Below are positions 1 through 14,289 of a DNA stretch of 64,000 bases, piece after piece. This DNA comes from Theobroma cacao (lineage: Eukaryota > Streptophyta > Magnoliopsida > Malvales > Malvaceae), in NCBI RefSeq assembly GCF_000208745.1, contig NC_030852.1, positions 790,723 through 854,722 on the forward strand, given 5' to 3'. Positions within the stretch are counted from its first letter, which is position 1. Each line of letters begins with the position of its first letter. The translations under genes were made by a program, and so were the position numbers. The notes under the pieces are model-generated. The model was given only the letters and a program-made list of their open reading frames with translations. It was not told where the DNA came from and ran no database searches.

Positions 1-57
1 ATTTGAGCAGGCGGATCATGCACCAACAACTGAAATAAATGCTTGGGTGCATTTGCA
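1..57 (-). CDS. ATM: Possible next ATM exon, cut by window edge
   Basis: After the donor at 139-140 there are two in-phase acceptor choices: AATAATAG ending at 58, or TATTTCAG ending at 30. Both leave an open frame to position 1 ending LLVHDPPAQ. I cannot tell which acceptor is used, or whether this is coding at all. Confidence 0.3.
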
Positions 58-3000
58 GCCTATTATTGTTTCTATTATAAATAGTTTCCAGAATTTCCGG
101 ATTAAATTACTAACAATCATCAACCAGACATTTTCCATACCAGATCTGCAAGCTTTGAAGAAGATAACGAGTGAAGATGTCGACAAAGATTCCACAAAAT
201 ATTCTCGTACACCTGAATGCATTGAGAAGTGAAATTATAATAGAAAAGATAGAACCAATAAAATGCAGAAAATGCAGGATGAGATACACGCAGAATAATA
301 ACACTACGCACTAGCTTACCTTCAAGTCAAGTTCTTTCTCCATGAGGTTGAACAGGACATCCCATGTTTTTCTGTGCAAGACTGAGAAGAAACTTGACAT
401 TAGTGATACCATACCCAACTTCCACTTCACTGCAGAGAACGCTCCAGCAGCGGGAATTTTTCCCCCAGATGTCAGAATATCTACATCTTTAGCATCCTCA
501 TTCACATCCAACTCCATGTCCATGATCCTACCTTTATTGCTATCCATATGGTTTGAAATTTGTACAGAAGAATCAGATCCAGAAGAATCTGATGAGAGCA
601 TCTCAGACTGAAGGTTACTTACGAATTTAGTATATTCATCATACAGTTTAGCAAATGCCTTCAGAAGCCTTTCCAAGGATTTTTTTACAGCATCATAAAG
701 TTCAACATCCAGAGCATCTTGATCTTTCCTTTGGGTGAAAAGGGGGCAAAGAACGAAGCTTCTAAATGAAGCAACAACAGCACCTTTTTGGTTAAAGCCA
801 GAGGTAAAGCCCAAAAATCCAAGAGATCTTAAGTCATTATTGTTTTTTTCAATTACATTAACAGCATAATTCAACAGTTCTAACAAACAATGGCCCAATT
901 TTGAGAGAAATGGCGAAACTTCTTCTCTTTCCCTGGCATAAAGAATGCATATGAAGCATCAATAAAAGAGTGGAAGAAGAAAGGAATAGATGATAGGAAA
1001 AGATAAGTAGTAAATGAATAAAAAGTTTTTAAAAGAAAACTGTGGTTAAATCTCTAAAATGCACAGTTACACTCCAAAAGAGTGAAAGATCAAACAAGAT
1101 TGGGCACCATCCATAGAGAAAATTTACAAAAAGAACAGAGAAAAATTTCTCACCCTAAATGGAAGGAACTTAAGGGCACGACTGGTCTAGCATTCAAGTA
1201 TTAACTCACCCTAGCAAATAATAAACCATCTTGGTAGAAGAAAAGTTTGAAACAAATTGGCTGTCTATGAAATAGACAAGGTCAAACAAAAAATTCACTG
1301 GAAAAGGGCAAGTTTCACAAATTCTGCCAACTGAATTAGCCGTTTACCTGATTAACAAGCTAAAACAACAGAAACTTAACTGGAACAGGAAGAATGTGTG
1401 AAAGTCTATCCACCTAGTTATGCAGTGGACTAGATTTAAGAAAATTAGAGATATTAAGACCAAAGAGACATTGACCGAAACTATAGAAAGGACCTTATTT
1501 TTACAGAGCTCACTGAGAATATGGTCTTGAATAAAGCATAATGCTGCACTATGACCCATATTGCCAATCCTATATGGTGGATAACGGCATAGTTTGCTGT
1601 TGATATATTAAGATTTCTGTTTGTAGGGATGAAATGTCAAAGTTCAACAACTTCTTTCGGGCCATACAGGAAGGAAAAGTTCAAAATTTTGAGCCCTTCT
1701 TAGTTGGTGAAACTGGACACTACGTTGCAGGAAATATAGGCAACAACTATTTTTATAGTTATAGGGCTGTAAATTGAGCTTGTTCGCTCAATGGTAGGAC
1801 AAGGTTCTACGATTTTGAGGAATAGGCTTTGGGATAGAAGATTCAGGAAGGGCTTAATTTGAAGAATGCAACGGTAACAATACTTAGAGAACATTGATAA
1901 AAGAGAATGAGAACAATTAGACAAAAAAAAAAATGGAGTTAATGCACAGTACAACCATGCACTCAAGCAAACAATTAACTTGTAATTTCATTAACCATAA
2001 GCCAACTATAATGTAGACAGGAGACTGGCACTAAGAGGAACTCTTGAACAATTCCTTGACTTCCAAGTAGTCAGAAGCCTAAATATGAAATTACATTAAC
2101 ACACAATACTCTTCGAAACTCCTAGAAACACTAGACTCAACTAAATTACCAAAACTACCTTTCAGAATTTTACATATGCCCCTCCTTGTAAAGTAAATGA
2201 AATTGCTCAAAGTAACGTGCATTACAAAGAATCCACTCAAAAAATACTCAAATTGTTGCATGAGAACCAATTAATAAGTTTTAATCTCTAACATGTCAAA
2301 CCACATACATGCCTGTCAAGCTTCTATGGAATCAGCACAGTCTAAAATACATTTTATATAAACTTTGTTTCAAGATAGCAAAGTCCAACATATGCAGTGT
2401 ACTGAAAGTTAATTATTAACTCAAACAAAGGAACGCAAGATTTGAACTCTACTGCTATGTAAAAAGGGCCTTTAATATCACACTCAGTAATCACTGAACC
2501 TAAAGGATTAAGATAATAGGAGAAAGATCAAGAACAGGTTTTAATTTCTACAACACATAACATAAAATGAGGTAATTTCTACTTCCATGGCTGCTTGAAC
2601 AAATAAAACATCAGCAGAGAAAAGCTGATGACGACTAGCTTAAACGATGATCAAACATGGTTAAGAAGATAATACAAACCTTGTTAAATATAATCCATAT
2701 ATTAAATTGGATAGTAAAGCACATATGATGAAGACATCAGACGGAGGCTTCTTTTCAGCCTTGTGATCTGCTAAAACACCCAAAATATGGGCCTCCATTT
2801 CATGCAGAAGTGGCTCTCTCAACTGTCGAGGAAGACATACACTTTGATGGAATTGAGATGGGGAAATCTGAAAGTTTATTGAAATCAATCAGAACTAACA
2901 AATCATATAAACCTGAATATTAAGAATGCTTTTGACAATAACAAGCCCAGGACCTGAACATTTGAATCCAAATCAATATTTGCAAGAACCTCAACAGAGC

Positions 3001-6000
3001 ATTCAAAATTTTCAAGCTGCCTTTCATGATCATATTCATCAATCTACAAACATGATCCAATTTCAATGTATCAGAAGACACTAAACCTATAATTGTAAGA
3101 TTCAAATGTCAAGCCAAAACAAGAAAACATCAACCATCATAACATACCTTGATCCAATCATCTGCAACCTCGGTAGTATCCACAAAAGAGTTTAACTGGA
3201 GAATTTCTTCATAACAATGAGTAAAATGCTCACAACCAGCACAAAGAGCATAAACAGCTGCTGGTAACAATAATACCATGCGGTCGTTTAGTAAGGAAGA
3301 CTCCTGCATTCAATAAATAAAGAAAACTTAAGATTTCTGATAGTCCATCTTGCTGCAAATGGATAAACTTAAGAAATGCCAAAACCAACCACGAACATGG
3401 TATAAACCTGATATCATTTTCATTCTCAACAGACAAATAAAATTATACAACAACCAAAAATTCCACACAAAACAAACTTCTTCTCAACTTAAAATTTTCT
3501 ACAAGCACAGAATTGAAACCAAGAATGCACCAAACTGAAGTGCATTTCAAACTTCAAAGAACCAACTTTTAATTGAACTCTATAAATAAACCATTTGCAT
3601 AACCCACAAAAGATCCTAGATTGCACAAAACTTGAGTGCACCAAATAACCAACTATGGAACTCTATAGATGGACAATTTGCATAACCCAACAAAAGATCC
3701 AAGGGAAGTAAAGGAAGTTGACTTGCAGCAGTCAATAAATTTCAAGAAAAAAGGCACATGGGAATCCTCAAAACCATCCATGCCATTATGCCTACTGACA
3801 AATGGCCTAAGGGCGGAGGAAACCCAACACAAATTCACTCACCTAAATTGAACTAAAGAAAGACAAAAGCAGTATGGAAGAGGATCAAGCATACTTGCTT
3901 CCACATACAAGTGGCAAGATGCCTAAAAGACAACACTCTGAGCCACAATAAATAAAGAAACTTTAGCTTGAGAGTGACTTAAGATCATAAAAATATGTTT
4001 CTCCTAGGAATGAAGGTTCTTAGAGAGGAGACTCTGACAACAAGTCTAGAAATCACAGCCAGCCTCGCTAAACTAGAAATCAATCTTGGATACAAATCAA
4101 CAGAAAGGAAGGATAGCTACCCTCCCCCAACCCACCCCCTTTCTCCCAACACATACACAGAGCCATTTCCCTACTCCCGAATCAAAACAATAAATAAGAA
4201 AGAAAAAATAAACAACAATCTAAAAGTTCTGACTTCTATGCTCACTCTAAAGGGGCCACAAATAACATTAAAAATTATGCCAATCAAAGGACAGTAGTGG
4301 TATAGGAATCAGAGCAACATACGTTCCAGTTGAGAGAGCCCAAAGTTGCTCTTAAGAGATACTTCCGGAGATGTAAAATGTCTCGAAGGTCACCCTGCAA
4401 AAATCCAGGAGATGGCCAATAAAATACATAAAATATCTTTCAGACTTGATAACATGATCTGTGCTTATCCAAAGTTGACCTTCAGTGTGATCCCAAAACC
4501 CAAAAGAAAACAATTTAGGTTAAGACAGATTCCATATAAAATCACAGTCCCCATTCTTAGCATAGTAAAACAAACAATGCCATGCCAGCTACAGTTCCAG
4601 CTTAAAATAAAAAAAGGTGATAAATCTTATTCTATTCAACCAAAGTTGGCAGGATATTTGACAAAGATTCTTTTATTAATTTGTTTCTTTCCCAAAGAGA
4701 GTACCGTATACACATCATTTCTCTCGAATTTTAACGAAAAGAAAAACAGCAAACTCCCATGCATACTATTGGAGTGAAAATGAATCTAGTAGGTATCTGA
4801 CTAATATAATATGAGCTAAATGAAAAATAACAGACAAGTACTCAACCAGCATATAGAGACAGTGAAAGCAATTGTGGTGTAATAATTGAAAATCTAAAGA
4901 TACCAGTCTGTGCCACTTACTTGAGAACCGTTCCGAGAAAAATAACATGCAATGAAGTACAGAGCAAACCTAGATTAACATAACAGCCACACAATTAAAT
5001 AAAGCACATCAGGTTCCTCAAAAAGAGAAATGGTGAAAGATAAAGGAAGAGAATTTCCAGTATCAACTGGGATTATTTTACTAGTTTCTTAATCATCACT
5101 TCAGCTTTCTGACATGCACAAAAAATTTCAGATTCTGTTCTATTTTAATTGATATTTTAATTGACAAATGATGACGTTAATATCCACTACAAACAGTTAC
5201 ATGCATCCAGATGAAGTAGAAAATGTTGCAATGCAACACAATGATATTTAGACAGATAAGGATATATCTTAGCAAATATCCTTCATTACAGTTGAAATTC
5301 AAGATTTCAACTAGGAGAGCTGGAGATTTTTACATGCTCTAGCATTAACTTCCCTCCATTCTAAGAATTACCATTACAGCCAAAAAAATTGAAGCAAGTT
5401 TATCTCTCAAGCATGTAAATTTTTCTTATCCTTGGGCAGTATGCCTTCTTTAAGTGATGACTAATACTAAAAGACGTATGACAAACTTTAGGAAAGACAA
5501 ACACCTAAAATAGCTTTTTATCACAAGTTGAGCTAGAATATTATTCACCTTTTCATTAAAGTCACCTAACAAAAATCTTTTCATTAAGTTAAAAGTACAA
5601 GAGCACTTACAATGACGGCATTCCTTTGAATAACTGAAGATCCCATATATCATGGGGCACAACACATGTGTTTGTTAAATCCTAAAGACAGAAATCATAA
5701 GTAAAGAACATAAGAACAATTAAATAAGGGAAGGATAATAGATTAGTTTTAGTAAATTAAATTTAAATCATAATACAGCACTCTCTTACTAACTGATAGG
5801 CCATTGGAATGTAGAATAGCACTCACATTTGAAATAATGCTTCCAAGGAGCGCCAGAGCAGCATCAACCTGCATGAATAAACAAATTAATCCAAGCAAAA
5901 ACTTAACAGCAGAGTGAAGCCCAAAAAGAAGGTTACACAAATGATATTTCTACTCCTTTTAAAATTTTCAATGAAAAAGATCTCCAAACAACAATTCTCT

Positions 6001-9000
6001 GTATTCTAGCATGCAGTTTAATTTTCAAATTAGGATTAGATGGATTTGAATGCCATTTTTCTCCAAGAAGGCTATTGGACAAGGATACCAAAATTCCATG
6101 TACTTCTAATTTCAATACCCCTAGTAAACCAAGCATGACAAAAGTTTAGTGTAAACCCCAATAATGGTAAAGTAGCCATTTAATACAAAATAAGTTCTCC
6201 AACGTAGTTCTCAAGGCTGACTAGTCCGAATCACTAAATGAAAAAGATAAGAAGAAAGACATAATGATAAATGTACAGGTATGTGAAGAAGTTTTATCTA
6301 ATAGATGCAATGAAAACTTTGAATCTTTTTTCCCTATTATATCAATTTCTTCTAATTTTCTCATTTTCCCATCATTTATCTTTTTTTTTCTTTTTCTAAG
6401 TATTATCCAAAACTATGACATTTGGTCAAATATTGTACTAACTCAAAATATGATAAAATCATAATCAGTTGAAAAAATTTTATGATAAGTCACGTAAACT
6501 TTATAATTTGTAAATATCACTAAATAAAAATATTAGATTAATTACTTAATTAATTTGTTTTTTGAAGGAAAATAAGAGGACTCTGCAACATAGAGCAGAC
6601 CCTTTCCTAGTTACATTCTAGAATTCAGAACTTTATAGCAGCTCAGGATACAAGTAAACTAGTGAATTGGATTAGCAGGAGCTTCCCGTTTTATTTTTCA
6701 TGCAACGACTAACTAAGCTGTCTACAAAGCTATCCTTTAGCCAAACAGGATCCCACTTGTAAAGAAACAAAGACTAGAAAAAACTTTCTCAAAAGAAGTA
6801 AAAAGAGTTTCCTCTAAACGTATAAGCGGTTTCTGGGGTAGGTTTATTTTTTAATAAATTTTCACAAAATACATCTGTAAGTAGGAAGCATTCACAATTC
6901 CTCAGCTGAATTAAGAACAGAGGCGGTTAAGTAAAAATGCAGAAAGGACTGGTTTCTTTTAACAACAGCAGAAGATATATAACCCTTTTTGCCTCTACCA
7001 GTGAAAGAAATAAGAATGACAAGAGTTCAGTGGAATTGAACTGCAGCAGCCTGTGCCTGCAAAGAGCAGCTACTGTACCAAACATTGTTAGTTTTGAAGC
7101 TTCTATACTCAGTTTCCACTAATCCATATAGATATCCAGTTCTGTCCACACCCTTCAATTGGAAGATCTAACATATGTATATCCACTAACTTTTGGGAAG
7201 AATAAGTAGTAGAAGGCATCCATGCAATGAGATAGACAGCACAACAGAGAACTTGAAACTTAAGACAGGCAGGAAACTTAATCTTAGATTATATCCTAGC
7301 ATTACAACAATAGACTAGACCCATATTTACAGAGCTTAAATTAAGTAATAATACTACTGAATCAATTTGAGGGTGAGCATCTTGGATTCTAAAAACTTAA
7401 ATCAAAACCAGAAAATTTAACTAACCACAATCCTGCTGCATAAAATTTCATTAGTGACAACTAATTCTTGATCATTTTGAAACTGCTTCCAAATAAGAAT
7501 GCTCATTCTAACCTCAAAAAGCACAGAATCTGAAACTCACTCATTGCAAATGCATTGGGACATAGACCCAATTACAAAACTCCGAAAATAATGACGAGAA
7601 TAAATAGTAACAAATGATTATATCAATTATTGATTTCAATTGTTTCGCCTTTCAAAAAAAAAATGATTTCAACTGTTGTAGAGGCTTCTTGATATTAGCA
7701 CGTTCTAGCAGGCTCAAAAGTCACTTTACATTTCTCTAAAAAAGGAAACCTTAATGCATTGAGGTGCTATTCAGTGGAAAAACAAAAAACACATATTCAG
7801 TGCATTAATGAACAAGTGATGAAAACAAAGCATTAAACCAACTTATGGAAAAAAAGTGCCAGAGAGAAAGGTATAGACAGAACTTACTACAGGGGTTACA
7901 TTGCTAAATGTTGGCAATGCATGCATAAGATGGCTCCATATTAATTGCCAACCACAATCAAACTGCAGAGTTTGTCAACCACCAAGTCAAACAATCGTAA
8001 GTAAGAGAACTCACTCAACAAGGACAATCAAGCAAAAGAAATAATTGATGAAACAAGCCAACTAGTCAAATTGATAGTCTTTTTCAGGACTGTACCATGG
8101 TTATAGTGTATTATTATGCGCAAAGAATTTGGACAGGTCAAAAAATAAGTGCAAATTTGAATAACAAGGACTGACTACACAATACAACATTGTCCAATAG
8201 TCGTCCCCATATATAAAGTTAGAAAAAGTTCAGCATATCTCCATATAATTATTCTCAGTCATTTTGGTGTTTTCTACTAACTTCTACACACAACAAATGC
8301 CTGGAAAACTAGGAAAATGAGCATGGTTTCTATAGGGAACTCTTAACACCTACCATTTTGGAATAAACCAGGATTTTTCAGGTCATTCCCAAACAGCTGT
8401 CTTATTATTCAAACAGTAGCATGAAACTCTAATTATACACTTCATGGTGAATGACAACAACACATACTTATGGCAAACTTCCTTCAGTTTGGCTTTCTGA
8501 GTATGGTAAATTCAAGTAGCACATCCTGAATGAGAGAAATAATATCCACAAAAACAAGATAGAGTTTCTGTTAAGTTCAGCTCTACAAGCCCACATGACA
8601 GACACGATGAGGCAGCCGACCCAAGGCAATGCCTAGAAACTGGTAAGCATCCAACCTAAAACCAGTTGGCAATGGCAAAGCCTAACCAAACATAAACCAC
8701 AACAAATTCTAAATTTAAGCACATAGAAGAATACAACTTAACACACACATAAGTTTTAGACCCAATACTAAAAACTTAAACAAGTAAATCTAATGAATCG
8801 ACAACCAATAAGGGCAACAAGCAACACAAAAAACCAAGGAACTCAATGTTGAGCATCCAAACAAAAACCGGTCAGCAATAGATGAAGCCCAACCTAAATA
8901 TAAAGCCACGTCAAATTCTAAACTTAAAAAATTTGGGATAACAACACTCAAAACAACCAAGCCATATGGCAGGAGTAGGCTGCTGTTTCCCAATTGCTAC

Positions 9001-9891
9001 ACATAAGCCAAATTGAAATTTATGAGGATCTATTTTTCTAACAAATCAACGGCCAAAATGTGTGCATGACAGAATAGAGAAAACTATCCCAAAAGAAAAG
9101 AGGGGTAAGAAGAAAACGATACCTCTTTTGAGGAAAAAGATGACCTCAATGAAATCTCCACTTGAGCATCTGAAAGCAGTGCTACAGAAGAAAGTTCCTG
9201 CAGACTCCTTTAGATGCATGTAACTAAAATGTATAAGCTCAAAGGAAAGACAGACAGGAAGAGGAAGAGGAAGAGAGAACTCTAATTACAAGTTAAATAT
9301 GACTGATAAGATGAACCAAGCAAGGAATTTAAGAAATTTGAAGACGAAATATGCAGAATCAAGAAAATTTTAAAGAAACAGCAATCCAAAAACTTTGTTG
9401 TCCAAAGGGTGTACCGCAAAGTCCACAGCAAACCATCATAAGCATGCCCCATATTTGCATCATTCAAAATTCTGCAACATATACAACATTTTAATCCAAC
9501 AAAAAAGTTCAATAAAAATAATGGCAGGTTATGGTTCACAAATATTAAGAAAAATACCACAAATTGTTTCCTCAAGCAACTAGAGATCATGCATATTTGT
9601 CAATAATCAACCAGAAAATTCCTAAATATGATGCATAAACCTCAACATGCAAGGCTTTAGTAGATGATACCTCAACATAGAAGAGTCTTTTTTTGGTTTT
9701 TTGTACACAGGAATTTTAAGTTACACAACAGAAGGTAGCCTCTCCCATCCCATAAATCCGACCCCTTCCATCCTAGGATTTTGAACCCAAGATCCAAAAT
9801 GGAGTCTCAAATTCTAATCAATGGGGATCCCCTTAGAGACATGGAATGTTTTTGCAGAATGGTGCAGTAACTCACAAAGGCAAATCCACTA

Positions 9892-9928
<37 letters not shown>

Positions 9929-12900
9929 GTCACTCAAATCTACTTTTAGAAATACTCAAGTGGGAACATCTTTATGCATGTGAGTACAAAGGCGCATGCA
10001 TGCACTTGCTTATGCATGTGTCCCTGTATTGCACTTGTACTGAGAATAATGCAAGTAAAATTCCCACACTGCTTTCAAGGTGTTGCCAGGAAGAACAAAG
10101 AAACCATATGAAGGCACAACTTTTTCATGTACCAATACGCTACCAAAAAGAAAGAAAAAGTCAAAAAAGATAATATATTCAATCAAACAAGACAAGCTTT
10201 ACAAGATGCTGGATTTACCTTTCAAAGCTCGAACAAATGCCTTCAAACCAGTAGACAAGAAGATCCTTACTAATGCGAGTGTAGTAGTTATGAATGAGAT
10301 AACAAAATGCCACATTCCTGTGGTAAAGCCCATGCAGCTCAATTTAACACACTATTGTTTACAGAAAATACAACAAGAGGAACTTGTGCCATTATGTTGA
10401 AGATAAACATATATTAACAAATCATTGAGATTGAGCAGCACTGAACATATTTAGAAAGCTACAGTAATATTAACACAAGATATCTTCAACAGACTCTGGC
10501 AATGATGGAAGCATATTATCAAATATCATTAAATCAAACCATCATTATAGTAGAATATCATACAATTAATGCAAAACCCTAGTTCCTACTCTTTAGCACC
10601 TAATCACCAAACCTACCATTTAACAGAGTCTAATAAGCCCCCACCCCCCCCCCCACCCTCCCTTCCTAAAGGAAAAATGTCGAGGACTACAAAAAATATA
10701 TTAATATAGACTTCTACTCAGTCAAAAAGGTGAGTTGCAAGAACTCTGAAGAAAAAATAAAGTCAATGAACTCGAAGTAGAGGAAGAAGTTAAATGTCCA
10801 TATTGAAACATTAAGAAAGCAACCATACAATGAAGTAAAAGGCACAAGAAAAATGCATTGCAAAAACAGATATGATTGTAACCCTGATTCCACAGCAAAG
10901 TTATCAAACAGTTTTTTAAGTAGAATTAAGTAGTCACTGGGGTACGGCAGTAAAATCAAGTATTCACAACTGATCATTCAAAGTTCACAACAAGAACATT
11001 CCAAGTATATAAAATAAAAGACTCAATGAATTCTTAGTTACAAGAAAAAAAGAGATAGCCTGATAGGGATTAAAACTAAATGGCAGTAAATTAAAAGATC
11101 ACAAAGGCACCATTGAGCAAATTCCCACAGCAGCAGAAGCATCAGTGCCATATCAACGTGAATATATGTGTATAAAACATATTCTCTAAATGAAACTATT
11201 TAAAAATGTGATATCTAATATGGCACTATGATGAAAAAAAAAGTAATCAACTTGCAATCCACTCAAGGATATATGGTAAAAAAGTAATTTTTTTAGGTTA
11301 ATCATACCATAACCATTTTCCTTTCATAAGTGCCTCCTTTAGACGGGCAGCGGTACTCTCCCTTTTAACTCGTTTTTCATTTGATGTTGCTCTGCTTTTA
11401 TTGGCACATGCCTGAGTCATATGACATTAAGAATGTCATTAAAATTTAACAAAATTCAACCATTAAAACTTGACAAAATGTTGGCAATTTCAACAATAAT
11501 TATTTAAAGTGTATCAACAACACTCGAACCAGAAACTCAATTTTAAAATTCGACAAAAAAATGCGGCAACCTAAATTATTATGCAGGTTTCACATAAAAA
11601 CAGCACCATTTCTAATTGTAAAATGCAGCTATTAGATACTAAGCATGAGAGCAGAATACCCGATATAATACTAGTGCCGCAAGCTCCACCAAATTGTACT
11701 GCGAACTACTCAAGGTTCCAAACTTCTCATCCTTGGCTCCATCACTCCTAAATGTTTCTTGCATGACCATCCATCAAAGCAAGAACAAACAACTGGTAGA
11801 TAAAACAATTTTTTTTGGGGGGGGTGTAGGAGAGGGGGTGTTTGAGTTGTTTAAGGAATAGAATAGAGATTAAAAGCACTCACCAAGAAGTAACAGGAAT
11901 AGATAAATTGCTTTGATCTAGTTCCTTACATATGACGTCCAAGAGTTGTTCAACCAAGAAACTCCCATCATTTACACCTCTAATTAAATGTAGCTGCAAC
12001 CTTGCATAGTGAACAAGTGCATCCTGCAGAAGGAAAAAAAATATATAAGATACAATCTATAAAATCAAGTTTAATTCAAAAATTGGAAAAGTTTAACCTT
12101 AAGACCCTTATCATGAGTTATCAGCCAACAATGAAAAACAAATTGCTGTATTGCATTATGGATCTCTAAGGATTGACTGCTCAAATTTGGACCATCCTTC
12201 AACAAATATGTGTTAATACACTCAATTAGCTTGCGTGAAACTTTTCCCTCATCTCTGAACATGTACAACAAGGGAAAGCAGTAACTATTAGCTCAATATC
12301 AAACACTACAGAGAATAATTGGCATAAAGCAGCAATAAGGCAAAATAGAATTGAAAGCAAGCAGGCTCCATCAACTGTGTACCTTATATAAGAAAATATC
12401 TTAACAAACCCCTTCACAATGTCTTCCCTAAGGTTATCTGGGAAATCTCCAGGAGGATTTTCTAGAAGAGCTTGAAGCGTTAGAATGCTGCGAAAGATTT
12501 CCTCTTTCTGACTACATTGAGTGTTACTTTTCTCAGTCAAGGTTGTTTCCACCTTTTCCATGTAGCAAATGATAAAACCTAGCCAAAAGCATTAAAATAA
12601 ATTAGAGAAGACTAAAGAGTTCCAAACAAGGATTGCCAACATTAAAACAGGAAAAGATATGTGCCTCAAGTATAAACAACATAAAACTCACAGGAGTAAA
12701 TGTGCTTCCTCATATGAAATCGGTAGTCTCTGACCACCAAAAGATGTCGTAATATAATCCCATATTCTGATTGAAAGCTTGGAACATTGTTTAGCACATC
12801 CCATATGTGACTAAAAAGTGTTTTAACCACGGACAACAAAGGAAGCATGTTTCCTGACATGGGAAATGGTGATATATCAATATAAGATTTTAACAAAAGG

Positions 12901-14289
12901 TGAAAGCACAAATTGCTGAGAACCTGCACAAAACTTTTTATTGTAGTCTGTCAATGTGCAGTTTCAAAATTTATATGGACTACCATAGGCATAACTAGAT
13001 GTCTCCTGAAGTCTTAGGAAAAACTTTTAGGGTTTGTTTTCAGTGGCTGTTAGGTATTAGCAAGGTAGTTTGACTAGTCTCCATTCTTGGTTGGATTGGC
13101 CACATTTTATATTGGCTGGCATTAATTTTAAGAAAGATTTCACTCACCAAGTATCTCCCTAGAGTATATAAATATCTATCTACCTGACTGAAAAATGGCA
13201 ACCCTTTGAGTTAAGGAATGTAAGACCACCCAGTTGTTGATAACACAAAGATGCAAGTAAACAATTTTCTCCTATATAAATCATATGGGAACCAAATCAC
13301 TCAGTCAATTACCTGAAAACTTAGTATCTTCTGCACGTTGAATGACAATTCGAAGAGTTTTTGCAAAAGTTAACTTAGGTGGCCGGCGCTTGCTTGTTGA
13401 TATCTCCAATGACACACACTGTGCAAGCAATTTAATAAGAAATGGCCATGTTTCAGCTGTAGACAACAATATAATGAATGTCAATTCCCTTTCAACAATT
13501 TTTGTGCAACACATTAGGAAAGCATGTCAAAAACATAAGCAAACTAACAGACATTGAACTTACACTGAGGAATTTCATTTGGTTTAAGTTTTGCAGTATT
13601 CTGTCCAAAAAATTTACAAAATCCGATTGATCTTTCTCCCTCTAACCACATATTCAACAACTTTATTCCTTCCTGAAATTGCAAGAAAAATATACAAGTC
13701 CGACCAAAAAACCAAAACAAGTTCGGTTAGTTATCAAGTAAATGAACTAAATAAAAAATAAAATACAAAACTGACAGATTGTTTGGCACGATACAATTGT
13801 TTTTCTTATTTTTTCTGGACCAAAATTAACCGAAAAGTAAACAGAAAAGCTCTTGTTTTGTCCTAGAAATTGCGAGAAAATAAGAAAATCATGTTTGGTT
13901 CACTAGAAATGTGAGAAAGTAAAAAAAAAAAATCATGACGCTAATAGAATGGCCTTTCTTTGAGTCGGTTAAACCATTACTCCCAAATTAGTATGCCATT
14001 TTATATATGGAAACGAACCAAAAAAAAAAAAGCTAGAATCGTAATGTCTTCCTTTTCTTCGGATTTTCCTTCATCGGTGAAAACCGGAGCAAATGACCAA
14101 AGAAAAAATGAAATAAAAAGAAAATTAGAGTTCGATTCTACTCGTTTTTCGATCATTTTCTCAGGGAAATGAAACGAGAACACAGTAAAGAAAGTAAGTA
14201 GAACTGTAGAAGGGTTTTACCTCTCGAGCTTTAGCTTTATCGGAGGAGAGCTTGGATACGATCTCTTGAACATCTCTGGAAGTAACCAT
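1..14289 (-). CDS. ATM: ATM serine/threonine kinase, N-terminal part (22 exons, gene runs off left edge)
   Basis: ATM is the PIKK-family kinase that signals DNA double-strand breaks in the nucleus. Coding exons, in order on the minus strand: 14221-14289, 13564-13672, 13313-13456, 12692-12853, 12383-12578, 12098-12254, 11884-12023, 11660-11747, 11308-11411, 10219-10317, 9415-9471, 9123-9207, 7888-7962, 5827-5868, 5611-5681, 4921-4969, 4323-4394, 3148-3303, 2954-3043, 2680-2867, 320-932, 141-212. They total 2,838 nt (946 codons) with unbroken phase and GT-AG borders. The start MVTSRDVQEIV is followed by a Tel1/ATM N-terminal (TAN)-like stretch (LSSDKAKAREEGIKLLNMW, about residues 14-32), then QSETWPFLI and AYDGLLWTLRSLQ, which resemble plant ATM as I remember it. 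The rest is helical solenoid. Most of the protein, including FAT and kinase domains, is off-window. Small in-phase exons could have been missed, especially in the 2.0 kb intron 5869-7887. The exon 19 donor (CAG/GTCCTG) is weak. Confidence 0.9.
320..932 (-). CDS. ATM: ATM exon 21 (largest ATM exon in the window)
   Basis: This 613-nt exon encodes about residues 719-922. It opens after the acceptor at 933-934 (CCAG) and closes at AAG/GTAAGC. It contains a serine/aspartate-rich acidic loop (SSDSSGSDSS) followed by more helical sequence ending in EKELDLK. The loop interrupts the solenoid and is the least conserved-looking part of the protein. Phase joins exon 20 (AG) to GGAA here, restoring an Arg codon. 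It continues in phase 0 into the 141-212 exon (VYENILWNLCRH). Confidence 0.85.
9896..9926. repeat. (AT)n microsatellite in ATM intron
   Basis: A run of about 15 uninterrupted AT dinucleotides lies inside the intron between the ATM exons at 10219-10317 and 9415-9471. It is likely length-polymorphic. Confidence 0.9.
10638..10663 (-). other. G-quadruplex-capable tract in ATM intron
   Basis: The plus strand is a nearly pure C run (CCCCCACCCC...CCACCCTCCC), so the ATM sense strand carries GGGAGGGTGGG followed by more G runs. Four or more G-tracts with one-base spacers fit a G-quadruplex motif in the ATM pre-mRNA. It lies in the intron between exons 11308-11411 and 10219-10317. Confidence 0.6.

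Noticed and set aside
2893..2953. Longer form of ATM exon 19 ending at a donor near 2912
   Set aside because: It would shift exon 20 out of its open frame; the CAG/GTCCTG donor at 2953 keeps phase, though it is a weak site.
4346..4777. 143-codon plus-strand open frame
   Set aside because: It runs antisense across an ATM exon and intron, shows no family features, and the minus-strand exon 4323-4394 explains the conserved part.
12854..12929. Upstream extension of ATM exon 4 using the acceptor at 12924-12925
   Set aside because: That acceptor puts the following codons out of phase with exon 3; the acceptor at 12854-12855 restores phase and gives the expected SGNMLPLL junction.
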